Below, one piece after another: positions 14,450 to 22,625 of a stretch of DNA of 48,956 nucleotides. Source of the stretch: a virus; the IMG/VR virus record IMGVR_UViG_3300044910_000229, positions 1 through 48,956 of that record; one strand, written 5' to 3'. The position numbers and the translations under genes are program-made. Each line of letters starts with the position of its first letter. Position 1 is the stretch's first letter. Below the pieces are notes generated by a model. That model had not been told where the DNA came from. It worked only from the letters and a program-made list of their open reading frames with translations, and searched no databases.

Positions 14450-17254
14450 TTACCTTTTATATGTACTTAAATATTTAAAAAAGAAATCTCTTTCAGTTTC
14501 TTCATCTAGGACATAAAATTCAATAACCTCGCCATTAACATTTTGAAATGCTAATTTTTCTGGTAATTTACCTTTATACGCGATATTATTGATAGCGCAA
14601 TAACTATAAAAATGTTGCACTACACCTAAAGATAATCTGATAGTCCAATCATCGCCGCAATTTTTTAATTCTTTATGCCACATCTCCATTCCGCGTTCAA
14701 GCCAAGTAAAGTCAGGTTTTGGATGATCTGTTATAAATTTACTCCAATAATCAACTAAGATATAATGTTTAGCAAAAACTCTATCTGGATATGTTCTAAC
14801 ATTTTTATAAATTAAATCAGAATTTCTACCTATAGATTTTCTTTTTAATAATTCATGATTAGCTAAACCATAATGTAAAATCCAAGCATAATCTTGCCAA
14901 AACATTTTACCTAAGAAATGCTCACCGTCTTTAGATGGATATTCATGCACAACACCGGTAAATCTAATTTTACCTCGTTTAAATAATCTATCGTGCATCA
15001 CATCAACGTTAATACCCATTTTATGAGAATCAAGTGACATACATTGCTTTTGTTTTAGTAACATACCATCATAATAATCGCTAGTAATGTACTTAAATAG
15101 ATTTTTCCAACTTTCAACTTGTTCGTCGGCGTCAATCCAAAAGATATAATCTCCAGATGCTTGATCAATAGAATAATTTCTAGCTCTAGAAAAATTACCT
15201 AACCCATCTTCTTCTAACCATTCTAAATCATAAATTTTATCTGTATATTTTTCAACAATTCGTTTAGTATCATCAGTAGAACCGGTATCAACGACAATAA
15301 TTTCATCTACAAATCCATCTAACGATTTTAAACAACGAGAAATATTATCTTCTTCATTTCTAACAATTATGCAAGCAGAAATAGATTTATATGGTCTAGT
15401 TTTCATCCATTTTTCGTTATAATCAATTTTACCAAATTCAATATTATCGCCTTTAGAAGAATTAAACCAAAAAGAAATATTGCTACACGGTTCGTTTCTT
15501 CTACCTAACACATTGGCAGATGAGTGAATTAAAGTAAAATCTATGTTTTTTAATAATTGTTTAATATCAGATCTTTCAAAATGATGAACGTGATTAAGTT
15601 CTACTTTATTCATTGTCATATTATCCCACGGTCCTGTTGGAGTAGTAAAATAAAATAACGTATCAAGTTGAGCTAATTTAGTTACTGTATTAAGAAATTC
15701 GTCAGTATCCTCAATATGTTCCATTACCTCGCCAAGAATAACTACATCGGGTTTAATATCATAATTTAAAATATTAAATACAGAATCGCAAATAAATTTT
15801 AATTGAGGATATTTAGATTTATACTTTTTTTCAACAAAATCTAACACAGGCTTATAAGTATCAACTAATGTCATTTCTGAAATATTAAGAGAAAATCGTT
15901 TCAGTAATGGTAATGATAATACACCATCATTACTTCCTATGTCAACAATTTTTAATTTTTTACTAGGAGCTTTTTTAATAATATCATCAACTAAATTTAT
16001 TAGATGAGTACCCCTTTCATCTAACATAAAATCTTCGTCTGAGTTATAATCTTCTCTAACTAATACAACATTTTTATTGTAATAATCAGCATTATCTAAC
16101 AATTTTCTATATTTTTCATCTCCTGTTAATTTATAAGCAGCTACTATATCTGAATTATAAACTAACTGGTCTAAAATTTTAGATTTATATTTTTCAAATC
16201 TTTTATTAAACATAGAATCAATTTCTCTGTTCCAAGATTTGGCTACGTTTTGCCAAGAATATTTTTCAATATCTACTCGCGCCTTATCTACAGCTTGATC
16301 ATACAAATCTTTATCTTGATATTTTTTTACTAATGATAAAAATTCATCAAAATATTCTTGTGTATCGTATTTTGATTTAACTGTAGTTTGAGATTTAACA
16401 GTTTCTGATAATGCAAAATTATGTGTAGCAATAATCATACATTCATTATATTGAGCTTCAATAGCATTAATACAACTAATTTCAGGAAAATCTGTTGGAT
16501 ATAGCATGTATGCGCAATTAGAAAGTAATTCATAATATTCGCGTTTAGGTAAATTACCTATCATTTTAACATTAGTTGAATACTCTAATAATTCTTCAAC
16601 CTCATTATAAATTTTTTGAACTTCTTCCGGAGTTCCTAGTGTATGCTCATATCCGCATAAATGTAATATTGCATCAGGATTAATATCTAACACTTCTGGC
16701 CATATTTTTTCAAGTAGATATTTCAATCCTCGTTCGGGTCTAGAAGCATAGATATAATTATTTTTCTTTTCTTCAAATGATTTTTTTGTTGTTATAATTG
16801 ACTGATCATAACCATTAGAAGTTTTCCAAATATAATTAGTTGGTTCAATAGTATAATTGTTAACAAATAACGATTTATGATATTCACTTAAACAAAATAC
16901 TCTATCTGCTACGCCCATAGCATCACGAAAATTATTAGAATCAATATCATGACACCAAAGAACGTTAAGTTTTGAATCTAATGGAACTGCTAGAAAATCT
17001 GTAAATCTACTTACAATTACAACATCAAATTGAGAAATATCATCTGCCATATATTTTTCTAATGGTCGATAATCAACATTATCATAAATTCCAGGTTTAT
17101 CGCATTTACAATAAACTGTTACTTCATGACCTAAGGCTGCAGTTTCTTTAGCCATATAGATCAAGGCTGATTCTGACCCACCTAACGCTTTTTCGTAAAC
17201 TGAATTACCATTAAATTCTAATCCAGCAGTTACAAAACAAATACTTTTATTCAT
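14450..17254 (-). CDS. Tri-domain fusion: GT4 glycosyltransferase, SAM methyltransferase, GT2 glycosyltransferase
   Basis: The 934 residues carry three enzyme domains. Residues 1-350 are GT-B of GT4 type: GGSESALIYMAKETAALGHE at the N-terminus, ASRPERGLKYLLE near 170, and LPKREYYELLSNCAYM with PEISCINAIEA in the donor-binding region. Residues about 415-590 are a class I methyltransferase: KIVDIGSNDGVLSLPLL (about 433) and VVILGEVMEHIEDTDEF (about 505). Residues about 620-860 are GT2: SACIIVRNEEDNISRCLKSL, DEIIVVDTGSTDDT (about 650) and the DxD-type metal motif WIDADEQ (about 705). No membrane segment is seen, so it should act in the cytoplasm. Such a fusion could add two sugars and one methyl group to the same glycan. 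The target (virion protein, phage DNA or host surface) is unknown. Confidence 0.9.
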   Translation of the reverse strand: MNKSICFVTAGLEFNGNSVYEKALGGSESALIYMAKETAALGHEVTVYCKCDKPGIYDNVDYRPLEKYMADDISQFDVVIVSRFTDFLAVPLDSKLNVLWCHDIDSNNFRDAMGVADRVFCLSEYHKSLFVNNYTIEPTNYIWKTSNGYDQSIITTKKSFEEKKNNYIYASRPERGLKYLLEKIWPEVLDINPDAILHLCGYEHTLGTPEEVQKIYNEVEELLEYSTNVKMIGNLPKREYYELLSNCAYMLYPTDFPEISCINAIEAQYNECMIIATHNFALSETVKSQTTVKSKYDTQEYFDEFLSLVKKYQDKDLYDQAVDKARVDIEKYSWQNVAKSWNREIDSMFNKRFEKYKSKILDQLVYNSDIVAAYKLTGDEKYRKLLDNADYYNKNVVLVREDYNSDEDFMLDERGTHLINLVDDIIKKAPSKKLKIVDIGSNDGVLSLPLLKRFSLNISEMTLVDTYKPVLDFVEKKYKSKYPQLKFICDSVFNILNYDIKPDVVILGEVMEHIEDTDEFLNTVTKLAQLDTLFYFTTPTGPWDNMTMNKVELNHVHHFERSDIKQLLKNIDFTLIHSSANVLGRRNEPCSNISFWFNSSKGDNIEFGKIDYNEKWMKTRPYKSISACIIVRNEEDNISRCLKSLDGFVDEIIVVDTGSTDDTKRIVEKYTDKIYDLEWLEEDGLGNFSRARNYSIDQASGDYIFWIDADEQVESWKNLFKYITSDYYDGMLLKQKQCMSLDSHKMGINVDVMHDRLFKRGKIRFTGVVHEYPSKDGEHFLGKMFWQDYAWILHYGLANHELLKRKSIGRNSDLIYKNVRTYPDRVFAKHYILVDYWSKFITDHPKPDFTWLERGMEMWHKELKNCGDDWTIRLSLGVVQHFYSYCAINNIAYKGKLPEKLAFQNVNGEVIEFYVLDEETERDFFFKYLSTYKR

Positions 17255-17256
17255 AA

Positions 17257-17868
17257 TTAATTTACTCTCTTATAGGCTTTTTTATGTTTAGATATAGCAA
17301 ATATTTCAAATCCGCCTGTTAACATTTTATCTTCAATTTGTTGATGATCGTAATATGGAATATCATCAAATATTATAATTCCATTCATAGAGAGTCTAGG
17401 AATAAAAAAATCTGCTTCTAGCAATACGGCATCTGTACAGTGAGGACCGTCAATAAATACTAAAGCATAGTTGGATTCGATTGTTTTAACTTGATTATAC
17501 ACTGGAATACCGTCAGAATATCTAGAGAAAAATTCAGTATCTTCTAAATTAAAAAATTGAAAATTAAATCCTAAATCAGTTATATAAGAAAATAAATTAG
17601 GAATCGTTTCGTCTCTCATACGATTATTATAATCAAATTTTATAGCTAAATGCAAATCGCTAGAAGCATAATCTATATTTCCGTAAGGATCAACACAAAC
17701 AAATACTCTATTAGTATCTTCAAATCGTTCTAAAGAATCTGCGATTAGTATTGCAGATCCACCTTTTCGAGTCCCTAACTCTATTATATTTCCAAAGATA
17801 TTATTTTTTGAAATATATTCACAAGCATCATTTAATATTTCATAATCTATACTATCAGTTTCAAACAT
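17257..17868 (-). CDS. Class I SAM-dependent methyltransferase
   Basis: The 203-residue protein has motif I IIELGTRKGGSAILIA (28-43), an acidic strand end VCVDPYGN (about 58-65), and ALVFIDGPHC (about 133-142) with IIIFDDIPYYD after it. This is the layout of the Methyltransf_24 / CmcI-like group, in which DG-H and DD residues may bind a metal and the acceptor hydroxyl, so O-methylation is the best guess. The N-terminus has no transit or membrane signal. AAAGGA precedes the ATG, and the start overlaps the end of the GT9 gene by eight bases. Its place among glycosyltransferases suggests a sugar acceptor. Confidence 0.83.
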   Translation of the reverse strand: MFETDSIDYEILNDACEYISKNNIFGNIIELGTRKGGSAILIADSLERFEDTNRVFVCVDPYGNIDYASSDLHLAIKFDYNNRMRDETIPNLFSYITDLGFNFQFFNLEDTEFFSRYSDGIPVYNQVKTIESNYALVFIDGPHCTDAVLLEADFFIPRLSMNGIIIFDDIPYYDHQQIEDKMLTGGFEIFAISKHKKAYKRVN

Positions 17869-19231
17869 TATATTTTTCCTTTAATACAGCTTTTAGTTCG
17901 TCATATACTTCATTCCAAATTTCCGGAGTAACTTGTCTAATTAACCTTACGTTTTCTCCATACCAACTAGAATTTGGTTTACCTTCGGCCCAGACATAAT
18001 ATTCCATGATAGGAATTAATATAATAACTTGTTTACCTAGCGCAGCCGCTGCATGTGCAACTGAAGTACACGAAGTTATTACTAAATCTAGGTTATGGAT
18101 TACACCTAGTAAATCTTCAAATGTACTTAACTCAAATTGCAAATCAACAACTTCATTATGATTTTCTAATTGCGCTAACCCAACATCTCGTTGAATAGAA
18201 TATAAACTCCAGTTATTGCCTTCTGGTAAGGAATTTATAACTTCTGTTAAATTAACGCTGCGATGTAATTCATGATCATATCTTGGATTGCCTGCCCATC
18301 GCAACCCAACTTTAAATTCTCCAGATAATTTATGTTTCTCAATATAGTCAGGTTTAGCTTGTAAATAAGGGCCGTACCATAAATCGTTAGCATCAATTCC
18401 TAATGTTTTTGGTAATGCCATCATTGGAGTCCAACAATCATAATCTTCTTTTTTATAGTCTGAAATATCAATAATTTTTTCAAATGGTAAATGATTGTAA
18501 ATTGTATGTACTTTATGAGTAGTCATAATAGAAACTTTCATACCAAGATCTCTTAAATGTTTTACAAATCTAACATTAATAATCTCGTCGCCAATGCCGC
18601 CTTCACCTACTATTAATATATGTAAATTTGGTTTTGGTTTACCGTTCCATTCAGGGATATCCCAAACTTTAGAATATGATCCAAATACATTTAACTTTCT
18701 ACCAATGTAAAGGTGTTCCATACCTTTTTTAAAATCTCCATCTTGAATATAATGCACTCCAAGATTAAATAAGATCGAATCCGCTTCTCGTTGATCGTAT
18801 TTCCATAAATTTTCTTCCATTGATTTAACAATATCATAAGATTCTTGTTTTTTATTACACGCAAATAATGCAGCTGAATAATCTAATAGATAGCGATCAT
18901 TATCTTGAATATTATCCATAACAAATTCATAATATTCTACAGATTTAGTTGGCTTATTTGCTGACAAATAAATTTTAGCTAAATTAGACTTAATTGCTAC
19001 AGTTTGTTCAATAGCTTTAGATAGCGATAATGCTTTTTCGCCATATTCTATAGCAGTAACAAATCTTTTTGCTTTATCATAAGAATAACTATATAAATCA
19101 TAACCTAAAATATCAAGAGGAACTATTTTATTTTTTTCAAATAGTTCCATTAAATTTACTATTTCGTCTAATAAATCCGATCTTGATAAAATATCAACTG
19201 TTTGCTTTACTGCATCATAATCTGTAGCCAT
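17861..19231 (-). CDS. TPR protein with a C-terminal GT9-like (heptosyltransferase-type) glycosyltransferase
   Basis: I start the protein at 19231 (MATDYDAVKQ), with GGAA upstream, and not at the first in-frame ATG at 19291, which lies deep in the preceding gene; this gives 456 residues. Residues about 20-185 are helical TPR-like repeats (IEYGEKALSLSKAIEQ, SVEYYEFVMDNIQDNDRY, LFNLGVHYIQDGDFKKGMEH). Residues about 200-456 match the GT-B fold of GT9: LIVGEGGIGDEIINVRFVKHL (209 on), VGLRWAGNPRYDHELHRSV, and the donor-site stretch LVITSCTSVAHAAAALGKQV. This is the plan of bacterial TPR-GT9 proteins. It probably adds a sugar within the same pathway as its neighbours. Confidence 0.84.
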   Translation of the reverse strand: MATDYDAVKQTVDILSRSDLLDEIVNLMELFEKNKIVPLDILGYDLYSYSYDKAKRFVTAIEYGEKALSLSKAIEQTVAIKSNLAKIYLSANKPTKSVEYYEFVMDNIQDNDRYLLDYSAALFACNKKQESYDIVKSMEENLWKYDQREADSILFNLGVHYIQDGDFKKGMEHLYIGRKLNVFGSYSKVWDIPEWNGKPKPNLHILIVGEGGIGDEIINVRFVKHLRDLGMKVSIMTTHKVHTIYNHLPFEKIIDISDYKKEDYDCWTPMMALPKTLGIDANDLWYGPYLQAKPDYIEKHKLSGEFKVGLRWAGNPRYDHELHRSVNLTEVINSLPEGNNWSLYSIQRDVGLAQLENHNEVVDLQFELSTFEDLLGVIHNLDLVITSCTSVAHAAAALGKQVIILIPIMEYYVWAEGKPNSSWYGENVRLIRQVTPEIWNEVYDELKAVLKEKYNV

Positions 19232-20018
19232 TATTTTCCAATTCCAAAATAAACTCGTATTCCGATGATGATAATTTTTCTTCAGGAACACAAATAAAAT
19301 TTATATCCAAAACAAAAGTTTTATAACCTAACGATTCAATTAACGTTTTTAGTTCAGTTGCACCGTTATATTGCTTATAATATTCAATATACATTAGTGG
19401 TCTGTGCTTGTTAATTGTAGCAACAGCACCATTAACTACGTCTAGTTCCATCCCTTCAACATCAACTTTAATAATAGAAATATTTTCTATATCTTTAAAG
19501 TATTCATCAATAACAATTTGATCAACAATTTCGCCATTACCAAAATCTAGATCTTGGCCAACATCATCAAATTCTCCAGTAAGACCTACACTACCAAAAC
19601 TAGCCGGTTTATAATAATCTACTTTAGGTACAGTTATCGGTTTAGTAGACGATCCGACTGCAGTTTTTTCCGCATATACGTTATCTACGCTGTTTAATGC
19701 TAAGTTACCACATAGCATTTGATAGATCTGACGTTGCGGTTCAAATGCATACACAGTTCCGTTTGCTGGTAAAATTGCATCAGCAACTTGGACAGAGAAC
19801 GCGCCGATGTTAGCACCAACATCAATCACTGCAGGATACTTTTTATCTTTAAGATACTGGCGTAAGATCCACATTAATTCCATATTTTCTGAACCCATGT
19901 TCATTAAATGATATCCAACTCCGGGAAAATTTTCTGTAGGATTATAATCAAATCGGTTTACTATCATCATACCAAACTCAGTTGGTATTATAACATTTCT
20001 TCTCGGTTTTCCTATCAT
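19215..20018 (-). CDS. FkbM-family methyltransferase
   Basis: The start is the ATG at 20018, which overlaps the TGA of the sulfotransferase gene (ATGA) and has GGAAG upstream; an in-frame TTG at 20033 is less likely. The 267 residues carry motif I VIDVGANIGAFSVQVA (about 64-79), the acidic VYAFEPQRQIYQML, and IIKVDVEGMELDVVNGA, all diagnostic of the FkbM / Methyltransf_21 group that O-methylates sugars and related hydroxyls. No signal peptide is present. It is the second gene of the glycan operon. The acceptor is likely to be a sugar made by the neighbouring transferases, by inference from position. Confidence 0.88.
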   Translation of the reverse strand: MIGKPRRNVIIPTEFGMMIVNRFDYNPTENFPGVGYHLMNMGSENMELMWILRQYLKDKKYPAVIDVGANIGAFSVQVADAILPANGTVYAFEPQRQIYQMLCGNLALNSVDNVYAEKTAVGSSTKPITVPKVDYYKPASFGSVGLTGEFDDVGQDLDFGNGEIVDQIVIDEYFKDIENISIIKVDVEGMELDVVNGAVATINKHRPLMYIEYYKQYNGATELKTLIESLGYKTFVLDINFICVPEEKLSSSEYEFILELENNGYRL

Positions 20019-20794
20019 TTCATGTTCTTCCAAAAATCCATTTCTTCTAAATGGTTAAATAAATCTGGCGGAAGAATTGTTTGACGTTCTTTAAATTGAA
20101 CTTTATTTCTAACGTGATGTAACCCTTTAATGTTCATATCAAAATCAAATTCGTCGTAATCACCAACTACATTATCAAAATCATGATCAAACCAAGATTC
20201 TCCAATAAATTCATAAATTTTCTTCATGACTAATTTAGGATTCTTAGCCAATTGATCATATTGCACTACCATAACATTTTCTTTTTTTGCACCAAATAAC
20301 GCTTCTTTAACACCATTATATGCAAACCCAACAAATGAACTAGGGTCTGTTAAATACTGTGCTCTAGAGTAAACAGACATTCCTGCTCCTTCCGGAAACA
20401 TAGACGGAACATCGTATGGATTTTTAGCAAATAAAGTTTCAAATGAATCTACAATCCACGGAATTGATCGTATACAAACAATAATTTTTGCATCTGGATA
20501 TAAATCAGCCAATAACGGCGTTAGATAAGTCCAACCTCGATTAGTATCAAACACTACGTCATTTGAATCTTTATAGTAAGTTTCTGTAACAGAATGGATT
20601 AATTCTTTGCGTTTTTCTGGAGGGCATTGGAATCTATATCCGCCCTGTGATTGACTTTCTTGAATAATAGCTCGTGTAAATCTAGCAAGTGGACCAGAAA
20701 TACTTGCTCCAAAATTTGGATTTTGGTGTAAAATGGAGGAAAGAAGGGTTGTTCCAGAACGAGGCAACCCTGAGATAAAATGAATTTTTTGCAT
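20015..20794 (-). CDS. PAPS-dependent sulfotransferase
   Basis: The 259-residue enzyme has the 5-prime phosphosulfate loop ISGLPRSGTTLLSS (7-20) and the 3-prime phosphate motif KIIVCIRSIPWIVDSF (103-118) with R109 and S117. It transfers sulfate from PAPS to a hydroxyl or amine. VVFDTNRGWTYLTPLLADL (80-98) and VVQYDQLAKNPKLVMKKIY also match the family. There is no membrane anchor, so the substrate is cytoplasmic. It is the first gene of the leftward cassette, directly under a sigma70-like promoter, and an APS-kinase-like gene that could feed it PAPS ends the same cassette. Sulfotransferases occur in a number of marine phages; their targets are unknown. Confidence 0.9.
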   Translation of the reverse strand: MQKIHFISGLPRSGTTLLSSILHQNPNFGASISGPLARFTRAIIQESQSQGGYRFQCPPEKRKELIHSVTETYYKDSNDVVFDTNRGWTYLTPLLADLYPDAKIIVCIRSIPWIVDSFETLFAKNPYDVPSMFPEGAGMSVYSRAQYLTDPSSFVGFAYNGVKEALFGAKKENVMVVQYDQLAKNPKLVMKKIYEFIGESWFDHDFDNVVGDYDEFDFDMNIKGLHHVRNKVQFKERQTILPPDLFNHLEEMDFWKNMK

Positions 20795-20826
20795 ATTGGC
20801 CTTTTTAAATAGTTTAATAAAACATA

Positions 20827-20855
20827 ATTTTACTATACTTAGTTCAAAAAGTCAA
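20827..20855 (-). promoter_or_regulatory. Sigma70-like promoter for the glycan and sulfate cassette
   Basis: On the minus strand, TTGACT (20855-20850) and TAAAAT (20832-20827) are separated by exactly 17 bases, close to the bacterial housekeeping consensus. It lies in the 64-base gap between the stop of the DUF4376-like gene and the ATG of the sulfotransferase. The cassette could therefore be read early by host RNA polymerase, separately from the late fibre genes. Confidence 0.7.
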
Positions 20856-20858
20856 GTG

Positions 20859-21491
20859 TTATTTTTTTTCTAAATCATATTCACGTAATTCAACTGTTGT
20901 TTGAATAGCATTAATTTCAGCAGTTTTTGTAGATTCCCAATTAAAACAATCTTGAATATGCGTCATTATAGAATTTACAATTAATTGTAAATCAGTTTTA
21001 TTAATTACAAAAAACCCTTCTGGGAATTTCCATTCAGCAGAGTAATCATCATTCGTTAATAATAATGCTTGAGAATACATTACTCTAGTTTCTCTATCAG
21101 TATACAAAGTTAATATTTTTCCATTAATATCTCTTGTAATCGGAGTTGTTTCTTTAATCCAACGTAAGTTTGCCAATGCGGCTTTTAAATTAACTTTTAT
21201 AGATTCTATAGGAAATTCTTGCGCGTAAAATTCTGCTATGTGATTATTAGATTCATCATAATAGAATTTTGGTCCAGCTATTTGATCAAATGTGTCATTA
21301 AGTTCTGTTGGATTAACAATTTGCGTTGGAACTAATTTTAAAGATTCATTAAAAATTAATGGTTCGCTTGGCGGATGTTCTATAGTAACTCGTTGATTTA
21401 ATTCTTCAGAAACAAAGTGTTCAAAATATGCTTGATGCCAATCTCTCGGACCTGTTATTATATTTTCGTTTTTTAATAATGTGTATGCCAT
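20859..21491 (-). CDS. DUF4376-like protein, possible tail-fibre assembly factor
   Basis: The protein has 210 residues. The C-terminal part (about 105-210), with LRWIKETTPITRDI, LYTDRETRVMYSQALLL, KFPEGFFVINKTDLQLIVNS, MTHIQDCFNWESTKTAEI and TTVELREYDL, matches the DUF4376 domain found in tail-fibre-assembly-like phage proteins beside adhesin genes. The N-terminal 100 residues are not recognised, but PTELNDTFDQIAGPKFYY may be a small structural domain. It is the last gene of the leftward fibre block, directly after the RCC1 proteins, so it may chaperone or attach them. That role is inference from position. Confidence 0.75.
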   Translation of the reverse strand: MAYTLLKNENIITGPRDWHQAYFEHFVSEELNQRVTIEHPPSEPLIFNESLKLVPTQIVNPTELNDTFDQIAGPKFYYDESNNHIAEFYAQEFPIESIKVNLKAALANLRWIKETTPITRDINGKILTLYTDRETRVMYSQALLLTNDDYSAEWKFPEGFFVINKTDLQLIVNSIMTHIQDCFNWESTKTAEINAIQTTVELREYDLEKK

Positions 21492-21500
21492 TTTTTAACC

Positions 21501-22625
21501 TTATATTATTTTTAATGCTAATGTATAATACTGACCAGCACTAACTTGTCTCCAGTCACTTAAAGTTCCGACTTGCGTTGGGCTGAATATATTGGTGGTA
21601 TTTGATAATCCTAGTTGGCCATTGCCATTATACCCCCAGGTCCATAATGTTCCGTCTGTTTTGATCGCTGCTGTATAAAATACCCCGCCAGCAACTTGAC
21701 TCCAACTACTTAAAGTGCCAACTTGTACTGGGCTACTTCTGTCAGCCGTATCAGATAACCCTAATCCTCCAAAACTATTATATCCCCAATTCCATAATGT
21801 TCCGTCTGTTTTAATCGCTGCTGTATGCATATATCCAGCAGCAACTTTGCTCCAATTGGACAAAGTTCCAACTTGTACTGGGCTTGATCTGTGCGCGGTA
21901 TCCGATAGTCCTAGTTGACCACTATTATTATAACCACACGCCCATAATGTTCCGTCTGTCTTACTTGCTATTGTGTGCTTATATCCACAAGAAACTTGAT
22001 TCCAGTTACTTAAAGTTCCAACTTGTACTGGACTACTTCTATTTGTTAAATCAGATAATCCTAGTTGACCTGTATTATTTAAACCCCAAGTCCATAATGT
22101 GTTATCTGTTTTAATCGCGGTTGTGTGCATTCCACTCCCGCTAGCAACTCGACTCCAGTTACTTAAAGTTCCAACTTGTACTGGACTACTTCTATTTGTT
22201 AAATCAGATAATCCTAAGTTACCTTGACCATTATAACCGCAAGCCCATAATGTTCCGTCTGTCTTAATCAATGCTGTATGATACTTTCCAAGAGCAACGT
22301 TACTCCAGTTACTTAAAGTTCCAACTTGTACCGGGCTTGATCTAGCAACTGTATTTGATAATCCTAATGCACCAAAAAGATTATAACCCCACGCCCATAA
22401 TGTTCCGTCTGTCTTAATTGCTACTGTATGTCGGTATCCAACAACAACTTGATTCCAGTTAGATGCAGTCCCGATTTGTACCGGACTACTTCTATTTGTT
22501 AAATCAGATAATCCTAGTTGGCCAGCATCATTATTCCCCCAAGCATACATATTCCCAGTTGCCTTAAACATAGCCGTAGACATATATCTTGTTTGTAATT
22601 TTGTTCCAGTTACTTTATAAGTCAT
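21501..22625 (-). CDS. RCC1-repeat beta-propeller protein, single seven-blade propeller
   Basis: The 374 residues consist almost entirely of RCC1-type repeats. I count seven WG/CG blade cores (AWGNN, AWGYN, ACGYN, TWGLN, ACGYN, NWGYN, TWGYN), exactly one propeller. The last strand YYTLALKII and the first strands [14 protein letters not shown] can close the ring. The blade consensus [34 protein letters not shown] is 50 residues long. No signal or catalytic motif is present. The ATG overlaps the stop of the next RCC1 gene (ATGA). Being among fibre genes, it is probably a virion surface or receptor-binding protein. RCC1 folds bind proteins or other ligands in other systems, so the ligand here is open. 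Confidence 0.88.
   Translation of the reverse strand: MTYKVTGTKLQTRYMSTAMFKATGNMYAWGNNDAGQLGLSDLTNRSSPVQIGTASNWNQVVVGYRHTVAIKTDGTLWAWGYNLFGALGLSNTVARSSPVQVGTLSNWSNVALGKYHTALIKTDGTLWACGYNGQGNLGLSDLTNRSSPVQVGTLSNWSRVASGSGMHTTAIKTDNTLWTWGLNNTGQLGLSDLTNRSSPVQVGTLSNWNQVSCGYKHTIASKTDGTLWACGYNNSGQLGLSDTAHRSSPVQVGTLSNWSKVAAGYMHTAAIKTDGTLWNWGYNSFGGLGLSDTADRSSPVQVGTLSSWSQVAGGVFYTAAIKTDGTLWTWGYNGNGQLGLSNTTNIFSPTQVGTLSDWRQVSAGQYYTLALKII

Noticed and set aside
19232-19291. Longer N-terminus of the TPR-GT9 protein starting at 19291
   Set aside because: It would overlap the FkbM gene by 77 bases and adds an unrelated sequence; the ATG at 19231 gives a normal short overlap with a GGAA site.
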